64,000 nucleotides of DNA from contig NZ_BMZA01000003.1 of assembly GCF_014652555.1 (NCBI RefSeq), forward strand, positions 62,001 through 126,000. The letters are read 5' to 3'. This DNA comes from Novosphingobium colocasiae (GTDB lineage Bacteria; Pseudomonadota; Alphaproteobacteria; Sphingomonadales; Sphingomonadaceae). The notes beneath the pieces were generated by a model. It saw nothing but the letters and a program-made list of their open reading frames with translations. It was not told the DNA's origin and searched no databases. Positions 38,965 to 47,644 of this stretch are shown piece by piece (positions within the stretch are counted from its first letter, which is position 1; each line of letters opens with the position of its first letter). The position numbers and the translations under genes were made by a program.

Positions 38965-39462
38965 ATGGCATCGCATCGCAACATCGGACGGCGCACCTTC
39001 ATCGCTTGGCTTGGCGCGGGCGCGGCGCTGCCGTTGCTGGCAGGGTGCGGCGCGTCACCTGCCGAGGCGCGTGACTATCCGGTCCAGTTCAGCGATGCCG
39101 AATGGCGCAAGCGGCTGACGGCGGACCAGTACCGGGTGCTGCGGCAGGCGGGGACCGAGCGTGCCTTTACCTCGCCATTGCTGAACGAACATCGCAAGGG
39201 CACGTTCGTGTGCGCGGCCGACGGGCTGGCATTGTTTGCATCGAGCACCAAGTTCGATAGCGGCACCGGCTGGCCCAGCTTCTGGAAGCCGTTGCCGGGG
39301 GCGGTGGGAACGTCCACCGACTGGAAACTGGGCTATGCGCGCAGTGAGGTGCTGTGCAACCGCTGCGGCGGGCACCTGGGCCATGTGTTCGACGACGGCC
39401 CGCGTCCCACCGGAAAGCGCTACTGCATGAACGGCGTAGCGCTGAAATTCATTCCTGGCTGA
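38965..39462 (+). CDS. msrB: Peptide-methionine (R)-S-oxide reductase MsrB, exported lipoprotein form
   Basis: Repairs methionine-R-sulfoxide in proteins. 165 residues. N-terminus 'GRRTFIAWLGAGAALPL' is a twin-arginine-like signal followed by a lipobox 'LAGC' (Cys about 29), so it should act in the periplasm. Seen: 'SDAEWRKRLTADQYRVLRQAGTE', 'SSTKFDSGTGWPSFW', zinc pair 'CNRCGGHLGHVFDDG', and the catalytic Cys in 'RYCMNGVAL'. The first zinc pair, usually CxxC, reads 'CAADG', so one ligand is missing. Its 3' end overlaps the convergent PilZ gene by 14 bp. Confidence 0.92.
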   Translation: MASHRNIGRRTFIAWLGAGAALPLLAGCGASPAEARDYPVQFSDAEWRKRLTADQYRVLRQAGTERAFTSPLLNEHRKGTFVCAADGLALFASSTKFDSGTGWPSFWKPLPGAVGTSTDWKLGYARSEVLCNRCGGHLGHVFDDGPRPTGKRYCMNGVALKFIPG

Positions 39463-40111
39463 ACGAGGATCGCATCGGCGGCAGGTCCTGGCCCGGTTCG
39501 GGCGGCTGCATCGCCAGCGAGCGCAGCGACAGTTCCTCCATCGTCATCACCTGACGGAAGACCACGCCATAGGCCGGCTGGCGACGCCAGCAGACGGTGG
39601 CGTTCAGTTCCGGCAGCGCCGGGCTGACGAGCCGCAGTTTCTCGCTCAGCGCCAGACGGTGGTCCGTGTCGATCCGGGCCCCTTCGCGCGACAGGTTGCG
39701 CAGGATCACCGGGATTTCGACGCCCTGACTGACGACGATCGCCTCGTGATAGACACGCAGCCGCACCGGCCGCTTGGGGTAGGGCCCGGCTTCGGCGATG
39801 AAGCGCATGACGTCGATCGGTTCGATGAAGCGGAAACCCGCCTCGCCATTGCGCTGCCAGACGCATTCGGCGGCGATGCGGGTGCCATCGCCGCTTTCCA
39901 GCGCGAGCGGCTGATCGGCCGGGAATTCGTGGAACAGCCGCAGCTTGACGCCGGTTTCGGAGATGTCGCGGATGATGCACAGATACTCGCCCGCCGGTGA
40001 CACCAGCTTGGCACTGCGCATCAGCAGGGCAAAGCGCGGCTTGAGGCGCTGGTCTGCGGGCGAAGACACCTGCGGTATGGCGGTGTCGGGTACGGGGTCC
40101 AGGTTTTGCAT
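39449..40111 (-). CDS. Tandem PilZ-domain protein
   Basis: 220 residues with two PilZ-like units. Unit 1 (about 20-110): basic 'RLKPRFALLMRSA' and 'IIRDISETGVKLRL' with the D-x-S-x-x-G motif. Unit 2 (about 115-200): 'KRPVRLRVYHEAIVV' and 'VILRNLSREGARID' with N-x-S-x-x-G. These are the c-di-GMP contact positions in PilZ proteins; the arginine motifs are not perfect RxxxR. It may bind c-di-GMP and act on motility or polysaccharide; no partner gene is near. Cytoplasmic, no signal or membrane segment. Confidence 0.8.
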   Translation of the reverse strand: MQNLDPVPDTAIPQVSSPADQRLKPRFALLMRSAKLVSPAGEYLCIIRDISETGVKLRLFHEFPADQPLALESGDGTRIAAECVWQRNGEAGFRFIEPIDVMRFIAEAGPYPKRPVRLRVYHEAIVVSQGVEIPVILRNLSREGARIDTDHRLALSEKLRLVSPALPELNATVCWRRQPAYGVVFRQVMTMEELSLRSLAMQPPEPGQDLPPMRSSFSQE

Positions 40112-40216
40112 TCAGCTACATCCCAATAGGTCGCGCGACCGAAGGGCTCTGACGGCGGGCAGCTAAACGGGTATGTATGAAAATACGGGGTATCCCTAAA
40201 TGAAAGGTTAACCCCT

Positions 40217-40281
40217 GGCGACGAGTTGAGTGATATGCACGATGAAATCATTTCATCGTTAATATTTTCCCACTCGTCGCC
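40217..40281. terminator. Nested inverted repeats between DMT and PilZ genes
   Basis: Two concentric perfect dyads: outer arms 40217-40226 and 40272-40281 (GGCGACGAGT / ACTCGTCGCC), inner arms 40239-40247 and 40251-40259 (ACGATGAAA / TTTCATCGT). The outer stem starts 4 bp after the DMT stop on the minus strand, so a transcription end is likely, but there is no U tract. The AT-rich inner dyad, upstream of PilZ, could also be a protein site. Confidence 0.5.
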
Positions 40282-40284
40282 CGA

Positions 40285-40749
40285 TCAGGCTTGTTTTCTT
40301 GCAAGAAATACACCGGCAGCCATCAATATTACCCCGGCGAGCCGGGGCAGCGTGATTTCCGACCGCGCCGCACCGAAAAGGCCGAAGTGATCGATCACCG
40401 CAGCGCTGGCAAGCTGGCCGACGAGCACGAAAAAGACGGCGTTACCGATGCCGAACCGTGGGCCGATGGCGGTTATCGCCAGGACGTAGAAGGCGACGAA
40501 CAGGCCCGCGCCGTAGCTCCAGACCGGCGCGCCACCCCAGCCGCGCGCATCGACCGTGGCCCCGGAACCGAGCCCGATCGCAAAAGCCGTCAGCGTCCCG
40601 AGAAACGCGACGGCAAATAGCACGCTCGCCGCCGCCGCCGGATTGCCCAGCCGCTGGCCAAGCCCGGCGTTCAGCGCGGCCATGACCGGGATGCCGATGC
40701 CGGTGAGTGCCATGATCCCGGCATAGGCGGGTTGGGGGCCGGAAAACAT
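40285..40749 (-). CDS. YdcZ/DUF606-type DMT family membrane protein
   Basis: 154 residues from ATG 40749, chosen over 40755 because GGAG directly abuts the earlier ATG but stands 6 bp before this one. Five hydrophobic helices: 'YAGIMALTGIGIPVMAALNAGLG', 'SVLFAVAFLGTLTAFAIGLG', 'WSYGAGLFVAFYVLAIT', 'NAVFFVLVGQLASAAVIDHFG' and 'RLAGVILMAAGVFLARK'. The 'GQLASAAVIDHFGLFG' sequence is diagnostic of the DUF606 half-size transporter family. Substrate unknown. Confidence 0.85.
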   Translation of the reverse strand: MFSGPQPAYAGIMALTGIGIPVMAALNAGLGQRLGNPAAAASVLFAVAFLGTLTAFAIGLGSGATVDARGWGGAPVWSYGAGLFVAFYVLAITAIGPRFGIGNAVFFVLVGQLASAAVIDHFGLFGAARSEITLPRLAGVILMAAGVFLARKQA

Positions 40750-40877
40750 GGGCATCTCCTGTGCGTGGGGCAGCGCAGCGGGGCGAGCGGACCGTGCCTC
40801 TATACGGCACTGCCTCGCATGTGCAACGCGATGCGGGATAGGCGAGGAACTGGATTTTGGTTGGTTGCAATGCTATA

Positions 40878-41145
<268 letters not shown>

Positions 41146-41146
<1 letters not shown>

Positions 41147-41571
41147 TGCTGTACCTCGACACTTCGCTGATCGTCGCTGCGCTATCCAACGAGCCGATGA
41201 CGGCCGTTGTCCAAGCTTGGCTGGCAAGACAGGATCCGGAGCAGCTCCTGATCAGTGACTGGACAATCACCGAAATGTCGTCCGCCATGGCGATCAAGCT
41301 GCGTAACGGGCAGATCACGCTGGAGCAGCGTGCGGCAGCGCTTGCCATGTTCAACAAGCTGGTGGCCGAGAGCTTTAACGTAAAAGGCCTGACCAGGCGG
41401 CAGTTCGGGGAGGCCGCACGGTTCGCTGATCAGCATAAGCTTGGCCTTCGTGCCGGGGACGCGCTTCACCTGGCCGTGGCTTCGACGAGCGGCGCTACGG
41501 TTTACACGCTGGACCAGCGATTTGCCGCGGCCGGGCCTGCGCTCGGAGTGCCGGTGCAGTTGCTGGCATGA
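41146..41571 (+). CDS. vapC: VapC-family PIN-domain ribonuclease toxin
   Basis: 141 residues from ATG 41146. The PIN-domain acidic metal ligands are present: Asp in '[11 protein letters not shown]', Glu in '[10 protein letters not shown]', Asp in '[12 protein letters not shown]', and Asp in '[10 protein letters not shown]'. Such toxins cut RNA (often tRNA or rRNA) when the antitoxin is lost. It follows the Phd-like antitoxin with one-base overlap and ends 54 bp from the convergent guaA. Confidence 0.92.
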
Positions 41572-41625
41572 CCCGACATTGCAGTGCGCGTCGATCCGCC
41601 CGACATCACAGGCCGGCGGGCAAGC

Positions 41626-43185
<1,560 letters not shown>

Positions 43186-43280
43186 GGCCGGGCCGTAATA
43201 GCGGCGGCGGCGCGTGTCCAGATGCGGCGGCGGATTCCTGCGGCTGCTGAGCGGTTGTAATGCCGCAATGAGTGGAATAG

Positions 43281-43369
43281 TTGCAAGAAATGCAACTTCA
43301 AGTGCTGCAATTGACATTGTGAAAATTACTAACTCTCCTATGTTGCAAGTGCGAAGGGGGATCGCCCCC
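43281..43369. promoter_or_regulatory. Control region of the guaA / mini-gene divergent pair
   Basis: Contains the dyad TTGCA-N5-TGCAA (43281-43295), a perfect -35 word TTGACA (43311-43316) without a convincing -10 at the normal spacing, a further TTGCAA (about 43342-43348), and a small hairpin GGGGG-ATCG-CCCCC (43356-43369) just before the mini-gene ribosome site. The stretch is AT-richer than its surroundings. Which gene each element serves is not certain. Confidence 0.4.
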
Positions 43370-43387
43370 AGCAACAGGAGAAAGCAG

Positions 43388-43468
43388 ATGACCCTCGTTC
43401 ACCGGACGATCGGTCTCGCCGCGGCCTTGGGCGTAAGCGCCCTGGGTTTCGCTCTCACCCTCGCCTGA
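43388..43468 (+). CDS. 26-residue hydrophobic peptide (mini-gene)
   Basis: A 26-codon frame with an AGGAG ribosome site 7 bp upstream, and a strong intrinsic terminator starting 23 bp after its stop. The peptide has a basic start ('MTLVHRT') then an Ala/Leu/Gly helix ('[19 protein letters not shown]'), compatible with a single membrane span or a signal-like peptide. The transcript would be about 150-200 nt and stand alone. No family recognised; it could equally be a small regulatory RNA with an incidental frame, but ribosome site, length and terminator favour expression of the peptide. Confidence 0.5.
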   Translation: MTLVHRTIGLAAALGVSALGFALTLA

Positions 43469-43491
43469 GGGGGCGAACCGACCCACACACG

Positions 43492-43518
43492 AAAGGGCGG
43501 CCTTAGGGCCGCCCTTTT
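43492..43518 (+). terminator. Intrinsic terminator after the mini-gene
   Basis: Stem AAAGGGCGGCC (43492-43502) and GGCCGCCCTTT (43507-43517) with a TTAG loop and a T run (43515-43518). It is a textbook rho-independent terminator; it also insulates the GTA promoter that follows. Confidence 0.9.
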
Positions 43519-43543
43519 CCGTTTTGGCGGTTCGAAAATCCAA

Positions 43544-43564
43544 AAATAACCTATTTGGTTATTT
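43544..43564. promoter_or_regulatory. Dyad operator at the GTA promoter
   Basis: AAATAACC-N5-GGTTATTT, a perfect 8-bp dyad in an AT-rich patch, ending 4 bp before the -35 element of the GTA promoter. Position suits an activator (for example a GafA-like GTA regulator) or a repressor. No such regulator gene is in this window. Confidence 0.6.
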
Positions 43565-43567
43565 GGC

Positions 43568-43596
43568 TTGACATTTCGGCGCCCAGAGGGTACAAA
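43568..43596 (+). promoter_or_regulatory. Sigma-70-type promoter for the GTA cluster
   Basis: Perfect -35 TTGACA (43568-43573), 17-bp spacer, -10 TACAAA (43591-43596; four of six). It lies about 68 bp before the first GTA gene and is the only good promoter seen in front of the cluster. Confidence 0.65.
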
Positions 43597-43663
43597 TCAA
43601 GAACATTGAGTTGAGGCGATTCCCCGAGCGGGCGACGCCTTCCCCCTTGGCAGTGGACGGAAC

Positions 43664-44272
43664 ATGGCGAACACGAATTCGCGCGCGGAGCCTGTGGGCC
43701 TTGCGCCGGGCGAGGCTGCGCCCACGGCGGGCACAGCCGCATCGAACAAGGCCGCATCGAACAAGGCCGCATCGAACAAGGCCGCATCGAACAAGGCCGC
43801 ATCGAACAAGGCCGCATCGAACAAGGTGGCGGCGAACAAGGGGGCCGCCCCGTCAGCGTGGCGAAAGCGCTTTCTCGCGGAATTGGCCACGACGTCCAAT
43901 GTCGCGGCTTCGGCGCGGGAGGCGGGGATTCATCCGTCGCGGGCTTACGATGCCCGGCGCAGCGATCCGGAATTCTACCGCCGCTGGCAGGAGGCGCTGT
44001 GCGAGGGATACGATCACCTGGAAATGCACCTGCTGCAGCGGCTGCGCGAAGGCGAGATCAAGCCGGTGAGCGGCGCGCGCCGGGCGGTGCGCACGTTCGA
44101 CAATGCCACCGCGTTCCGGCTGCTGACGGTCCATCGCGAACAGGTGGCGCGGCAGCGGGCGATCCACGAAAACCGCAACGCCGAAGCGGTGCTGGCGGCG
44201 ATCGACGCCAAGATCGACATGATGCGCGAGCGCAGTGCGCGGGCGAGCGCCGACGCCGGGCGCGAGGGATGA
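43664..44272 (+). CDS. GTA small terminase-like protein (gp1)
   Basis: 202 residues. Residues about 25-59 are six perfect and one degenerate copies of the five-residue unit AASNK, a Lys-rich disordered tail. From about 66 a helix-turn-helix region 'RFLAELATTSNVAASAREAG' and 'HPSRAYDARRSDPEFYRRW' is typical of phage small terminases, followed by helical oligomerisation sequence ('LLQRLREGEIKPVSGARRA'). It stands where gp1 does in the Rhodobacter GTA and overlaps the large terminase start by 4 bp. DNA recognition for packaging is the inferred role. Confidence 0.75.
   Translation: MANTNSRAEPVGLAPGEAAPTAGTAASNKAASNKAASNKAASNKAASNKAASNKVAANKGAAPSAWRKRFLAELATTSNVAASAREAGIHPSRAYDARRSDPEFYRRWQEALCEGYDHLEMHLLQRLREGEIKPVSGARRAVRTFDNATAFRLLTVHREQVARQRAIHENRNAEAVLAAIDAKIDMMRERSARASADAGREG
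43736..43840 (+). repeat. Tandem 15-bp repeat inside the GTA small-terminase gene
   Basis: Six identical copies of GCCGCATCGAACAAG (43736-43825) and a seventh changed copy (43826-43840), in frame, each encoding AASNK. Being a multiple of three, loss or gain of units would keep the frame. Confidence 0.95.
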
Positions 44273-45606
44273 GCTGCAGCGCCAGGCTGGCCTGGCTGAT
44301 GGAGATGCCCACGGGTGAACGCAGGGCCGCGCTGGCCGCATTCACCCCGGGGGAGCAGGACGAACTGGCGACGCACTGGCGGTTGTGGGCACGGGCGGAG
44401 CAACTGCCGCCGAAGGGCGACTGGAGCGTGTGGCTGGTGATGGCCGGGCGCGGCTTCGGCAAGACGCGGGCGGGTGCGGAATGGGTGCGCGGGGTGGCCG
44501 AAGCCGATCCCGACGCGCGTATCGCGCTGGTCGGGGCGAGCCTGGCCGAGGTGCGGGCGGTGATGGTGGAGGGGGAAAGCGGGATATTGGCGGTGTCCCC
44601 GCCCGGCCGCCGCCCGGACTATGAACCATCGCTGCGGCGGCTGGTGTGGGCGAACGGGGCGCGGGCGTTGCTCTATTCGGCCGGCGAGCCCGAGGCGTTG
44701 CGCGGGCCGCAGCACAGCCATGCCTGGTGCGACGAGATCGCGAAATGGGATCACGCCGGGGGCCGGGCGCTGGCGGCGTGGGACAACCTGCTATTCGGGC
44801 TGCGGCTGGGCGAACGACCGCGGGCGATGGCGACGACGACACCGCGCGCGGTGCCGCTGATCGCGCGGCTGATGCGGGAGCAAGGCGGCGGCGGGGCTTG
44901 CGGAATGGTCATCACCAGAGGGCGGACCGAGGACAATGCGGCGAACCTGCCGGCGCGCTATCTGCGCGATATCCGGCGCACGTTCGGGCGATCGCTGCTG
45001 GCGCGGCAGGAACTGGACGGCGAGCTGATCGCCGACCGCGAAGGGGCGCTGTGGACGCGCGGGCTGATCGAGGGGTGCCGCGAGGCGGCGGCTCCGGCGA
45101 TGGCGCGGATCGTGGTGGGGGTGGACCCGCCGGCGAGTGCTGCGGGCGATGCCTGCGGGATCGTGGTGGTGGGCATCGACCAGGGCGGCATCGCCCATGT
45201 GCTGGCCGATGCCTCTGCCACCAAGCCGAGCCCGGAGCGCTGGGCCCGGGCCGCGGCCGGGGCCGCAGCGGCCTGGCGCGCCGACCGGGTGGTGGCCGAG
45301 GCCAACCAGGGCGGCGAGATGGTGGCGAGCGTGCTGCGGGCAGCCGAACTGGCGCTGCCGCTGCGGCTGGTTCACGCGAGCCGGGGCAAGGTGGCGCGGG
45401 CCGAGCCTGTCGCCGCGCTCTACGAAGCGGGCCGGGTGCGGCACGCGGGGGTGTTCGCGGCGCTGGAGGACGAGATGTGCGGGCTGATGCCGGGCGGGGC
45501 CTATGAAGGCCCCGGCCGCTCCCCCGATCGCGCCGATGCGCTGGTGTGGGCGCTGAGCGAGTTGATGCTGGGACGCAGCAGGGGGCCGCGCGTGCGGGCT
45601 ACCTGA
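44269..45606 (+). CDS. GTA large terminase (gp2)
   Basis: ATP-driven DNA packaging motor and nuclease. 445 residues from ATG 44269. Walker A 'VMAGRGFGKTRAGAEW' (Gly60-Thr66), 'RIALVGASLAEVRAVMVEG', Walker B region 'HAWCDEIAKW', 'AMATTTPRAVPLIARLM' (coupling motif), then the RNase H-like nuclease with Asp in 'RIVVGVDPPASAAGDACGIV', 'VVAEANQGGEMV' (Glu) and 'DRADALVWALSELM' (Asp). All catalytic acids are present, so headful-type packaging can be expected. Followed after 49 bp by the portal gene. Confidence 0.94.
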   Translation: MSCSARLAWLMEMPTGERRAALAAFTPGEQDELATHWRLWARAEQLPPKGDWSVWLVMAGRGFGKTRAGAEWVRGVAEADPDARIALVGASLAEVRAVMVEGESGILAVSPPGRRPDYEPSLRRLVWANGARALLYSAGEPEALRGPQHSHAWCDEIAKWDHAGGRALAAWDNLLFGLRLGERPRAMATTTPRAVPLIARLMREQGGGGACGMVITRGRTEDNAANLPARYLRDIRRTFGRSLLARQELDGELIADREGALWTRGLIEGCREAAAPAMARIVVGVDPPASAAGDACGIVVVGIDQGGIAHVLADASATKPSPERWARAAAGAAAAWRADRVVAEANQGGEMVASVLRAAELALPLRLVHASRGKVARAEPVAALYEAGRVRHAGVFAALEDEMCGLMPGGAYEGPGRSPDRADALVWALSELMLGRSRGPRVRAT

Positions 45607-45655
45607 CGATACGAAAACCGGACGTTCACCGTCCAACCCGCGAGAAAGGAATCGC

Positions 45656-46834
45656 ATGGCTTTCCTCGATACGCTCGTCGCTGCCTTCAAGGGGCGTGAT
45701 GCGCGCGTGCCGCTGGCGCGCGGAATGTCTTCGCCCTGGTTCTTCGCTGAAGCTGCGGGGGCGCGGACACCGTTCGAATATAGCGTGGCGGTGCGCCGCG
45801 CCTATCTGGAGAACCCGGTGGCGCAGCGGGCGGTGCGGCTGGTGGCCGAGGGGATCGGCGGTGCGCCGCTGCTGCCTGTCGAGCCCGAGATTGCCGCGCT
45901 GGTCGGCGCGACGAGCGCGGGGCAGCCGCTGCTGGAAACGCTGGCATCGCACCTGCTGCTGCACGGCAATGCCTATGTCCAGATCATCAGGGACGGACGC
46001 GGCCGGCCGACCGAACTGTTCGCGCTGCGGCCGGAACGGGTAAGCGTGATCGCGGGCGAGGATGGGTGGCCGAGCGCATATGGCTATGCCGTGGCGGGGC
46101 GGCAGATCGTGATCCCGCTGCTGGACGAGGATGCCGCGCCGGGGATCATCCATGTCCGCTATTTTCACCCGGCCGACGACCATTACGGGGCCGGATGCCT
46201 GTGTGCCGCCGAGCAGGCAGTGGCCACGCACAATGCCGCCGCCGAGTGGAACCGGCAGTTGCTGGAAAACGCGGCGCGGCCTTCGGGGGCGCTGGTCTAT
46301 GACGCGGGCGACGGCAATGCACTGAGCGCCGATCAGTTCGACCGGTTGAAGGCGGAACTGGCGGGCGCGTTTTCGGGGTCGGGCAATGCCGGGCGGCCGA
46401 TGCTGCTGGAGGGCGGCCTTAAATGGCAATCGATGGCGATGAGCCCGGCGGACATGGACTTCGCGGCGCTGAAGGCGGCGGCGGCGCGGGACATCGCGCT
46501 GGCTTTCGGGGTGCCGCCGATGCTGCTGGGGCTGCCGGGCGATGCGACTTACGCCAATTACCGCGAGGCGAACCGGGCGCTGTGGCGGCTGACGCTGCTG
46601 CCGCTATCGGCGAAGATCCTGGCCGGCCTCGGCGAGGGATTGGCGGCGTGGTTTCCCGATGCGCGGCTTGCCGTCGATCTCGACCGGGTGCCGGCGCTGG
46701 CGGAAGACCGCGAGAGGCTGTGGTCGCAAGTGAGCGGGGCCGGTTTTCTGGATGACGCCGAAAAGCGCACGCTGCTGGGGCTGCCCGAGCGCAAGGCTCG
46801 CTCGCGCCGACAGGTTCAGGAGAACATTTCATGA
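45656..46834 (+). CDS. GTA portal protein (gp3)
   Basis: Dodecameric portal through which DNA enters the head. 392 residues of the HK97 portal type. Seen: 'SVAVRRAYLENPVAQRAVRLV', 'LLLHGNAYVQIIRDGRGRPTEL', 'WNRQLLENAARPSGALVY', 'MSPADMDFAALKAAAARDIALAF' type wing/stem sequence, and 'GVPPMLLGLPGDATYANYRE', the last being diagnostic. Ribosome site GAAAGGA before the ATG. Overlaps the next gene by 4 bp. Confidence 0.94.
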   Translation: MAFLDTLVAAFKGRDARVPLARGMSSPWFFAEAAGARTPFEYSVAVRRAYLENPVAQRAVRLVAEGIGGAPLLPVEPEIAALVGATSAGQPLLETLASHLLLHGNAYVQIIRDGRGRPTELFALRPERVSVIAGEDGWPSAYGYAVAGRQIVIPLLDEDAAPGIIHVRYFHPADDHYGAGCLCAAEQAVATHNAAAEWNRQLLENAARPSGALVYDAGDGNALSADQFDRLKAELAGAFSGSGNAGRPMLLEGGLKWQSMAMSPADMDFAALKAAAARDIALAFGVPPMLLGLPGDATYANYREANRALWRLTLLPLSAKILAGLGEGLAAWFPDARLAVDLDRVPALAEDRERLWSQVSGAGFLDDAEKRTLLGLPERKARSRRQVQENIS

Positions 46835-47139
46835 ACAATGGTGACATGCTGGCCGGGCTACTGGCCCAGGCGAAAGGGCAGGGCAGCGATCTGGTGACGC
46901 TGCGCGCGGTGGTCGAAGAAGCCAGCGAAATGGGGGCCAAGCGGATGCTGGCGCTGATCGGGCTCGACGACGAATCCGCGCCGCACGACGTTTCGGAGCT
47001 GCGCGAGCTGTTGCAGGCGTGGCGCGATGCCAAGGCCAGCGCACGGGTGGCGGCGATCGGCTGGATCGTGCGCGCCGGGCTGGCGCTGTTGCTGCTGGGT
47101 CTGGCGGTGCGGCTGGGGGCGACGGAGCTGCTGCGATGA
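46831..47139 (+). CDS. Small GTA-cluster membrane protein (DUF6127-like, gp3.5 position)
   Basis: 102 residues. N-terminal two thirds are charged and helical ('LVTLRAVVEEASEMGAKRML', 'ELRELLQAWRDAKASARV'); the C-terminus is one transmembrane helix ('AIGWIVRAGLALLLLGLAVRLGA'). It sits between portal and protease, where the Rhodobacter GTA has gp3.5, and overlaps both neighbours by 4 bp. Function unknown; membrane docking during assembly is a guess. Confidence 0.75.
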   Translation: MNNGDMLAGLLAQAKGQGSDLVTLRAVVEEASEMGAKRMLALIGLDDESAPHDVSELRELLQAWRDAKASARVAAIGWIVRAGLALLLLGLAVRLGATELLR

Positions 47140-47573
47140 GCGCGCGCGGCCCCGCTCTGCGGCAGCCGGACGAGGACGCGGCGCTGCGCTTCGCCGGTTA
47201 TGCCGCGCTGTTCGACCGGCGTGATGCCGGGCGGGATGTGATCCGCCCCGGTGCCTTTGCCCGGACGCTTGCGGCCAACCGGCAGGCGCTGCCGCTGCTG
47301 TGGCAGCACCGCGCCGACTCGCGGATCGGCTGGATCGACAGCGTTGCCGAGGATGCGCGCGGGCTGCGGGTGACCGGCACCATCGACAATCCGCAAGGTG
47401 CGGCCGGGCTGGCGCTGCGGCGCGGGACCGTGACCGGCCTGTCGTTCGGTTATCGCACGCGCGCCAGCCGGCGCACGGCTGCGGGCCGCGAACTGCTGGA
47501 GATCGACCTGATTGAGGTGAGCCTGGTGAGCAACCCGATGCAGGACGGGGCGCGGGTCCATCTGGTGCTCTGA
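47136..47573 (+). CDS. HK97-type prohead protease (gp4)
   Basis: Self-cleaving serine protease that processes the capsid. 145 residues from ATG 47136 (overlapping the previous stop by 4 bp), somewhat short for the family. Seen: 'FAGYAALFDRRDAGRDVIRPGAF' type N-terminal core, catalytic His in 'LPLLWQHRADSRIG', 'RGTVTGLSFGYRT', and catalytic Ser in 'EVSLVSNPMQDGARV'. Confidence 0.9.
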   Translation: MSARGPALRQPDEDAALRFAGYAALFDRRDAGRDVIRPGAFARTLAANRQALPLLWQHRADSRIGWIDSVAEDARGLRVTGTIDNPQGAAGLALRRGTVTGLSFGYRTRASRRTAAGRELLEIDLIEVSLVSNPMQDGARVHLVL

Positions 47574-47644
47574 CGCCCGGAGACTCCGCCCCCGGCCAAA
47601 CTTTTTCGCCGCCGATGGTGGCCATTTCGTGAAAGGTAATGCCC

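Noticed and set aside
43736-43840. Possible CRISPR array
   Set aside because: Units are 15 bp, directly adjacent, without spacers and in frame with a protein.
43551-43899. Repetitive minus-strand frames (MRPCS or FDAAL repeats)
   Set aside because: They are reverse readings of the 15-bp tandem repeat in the small terminase gene.
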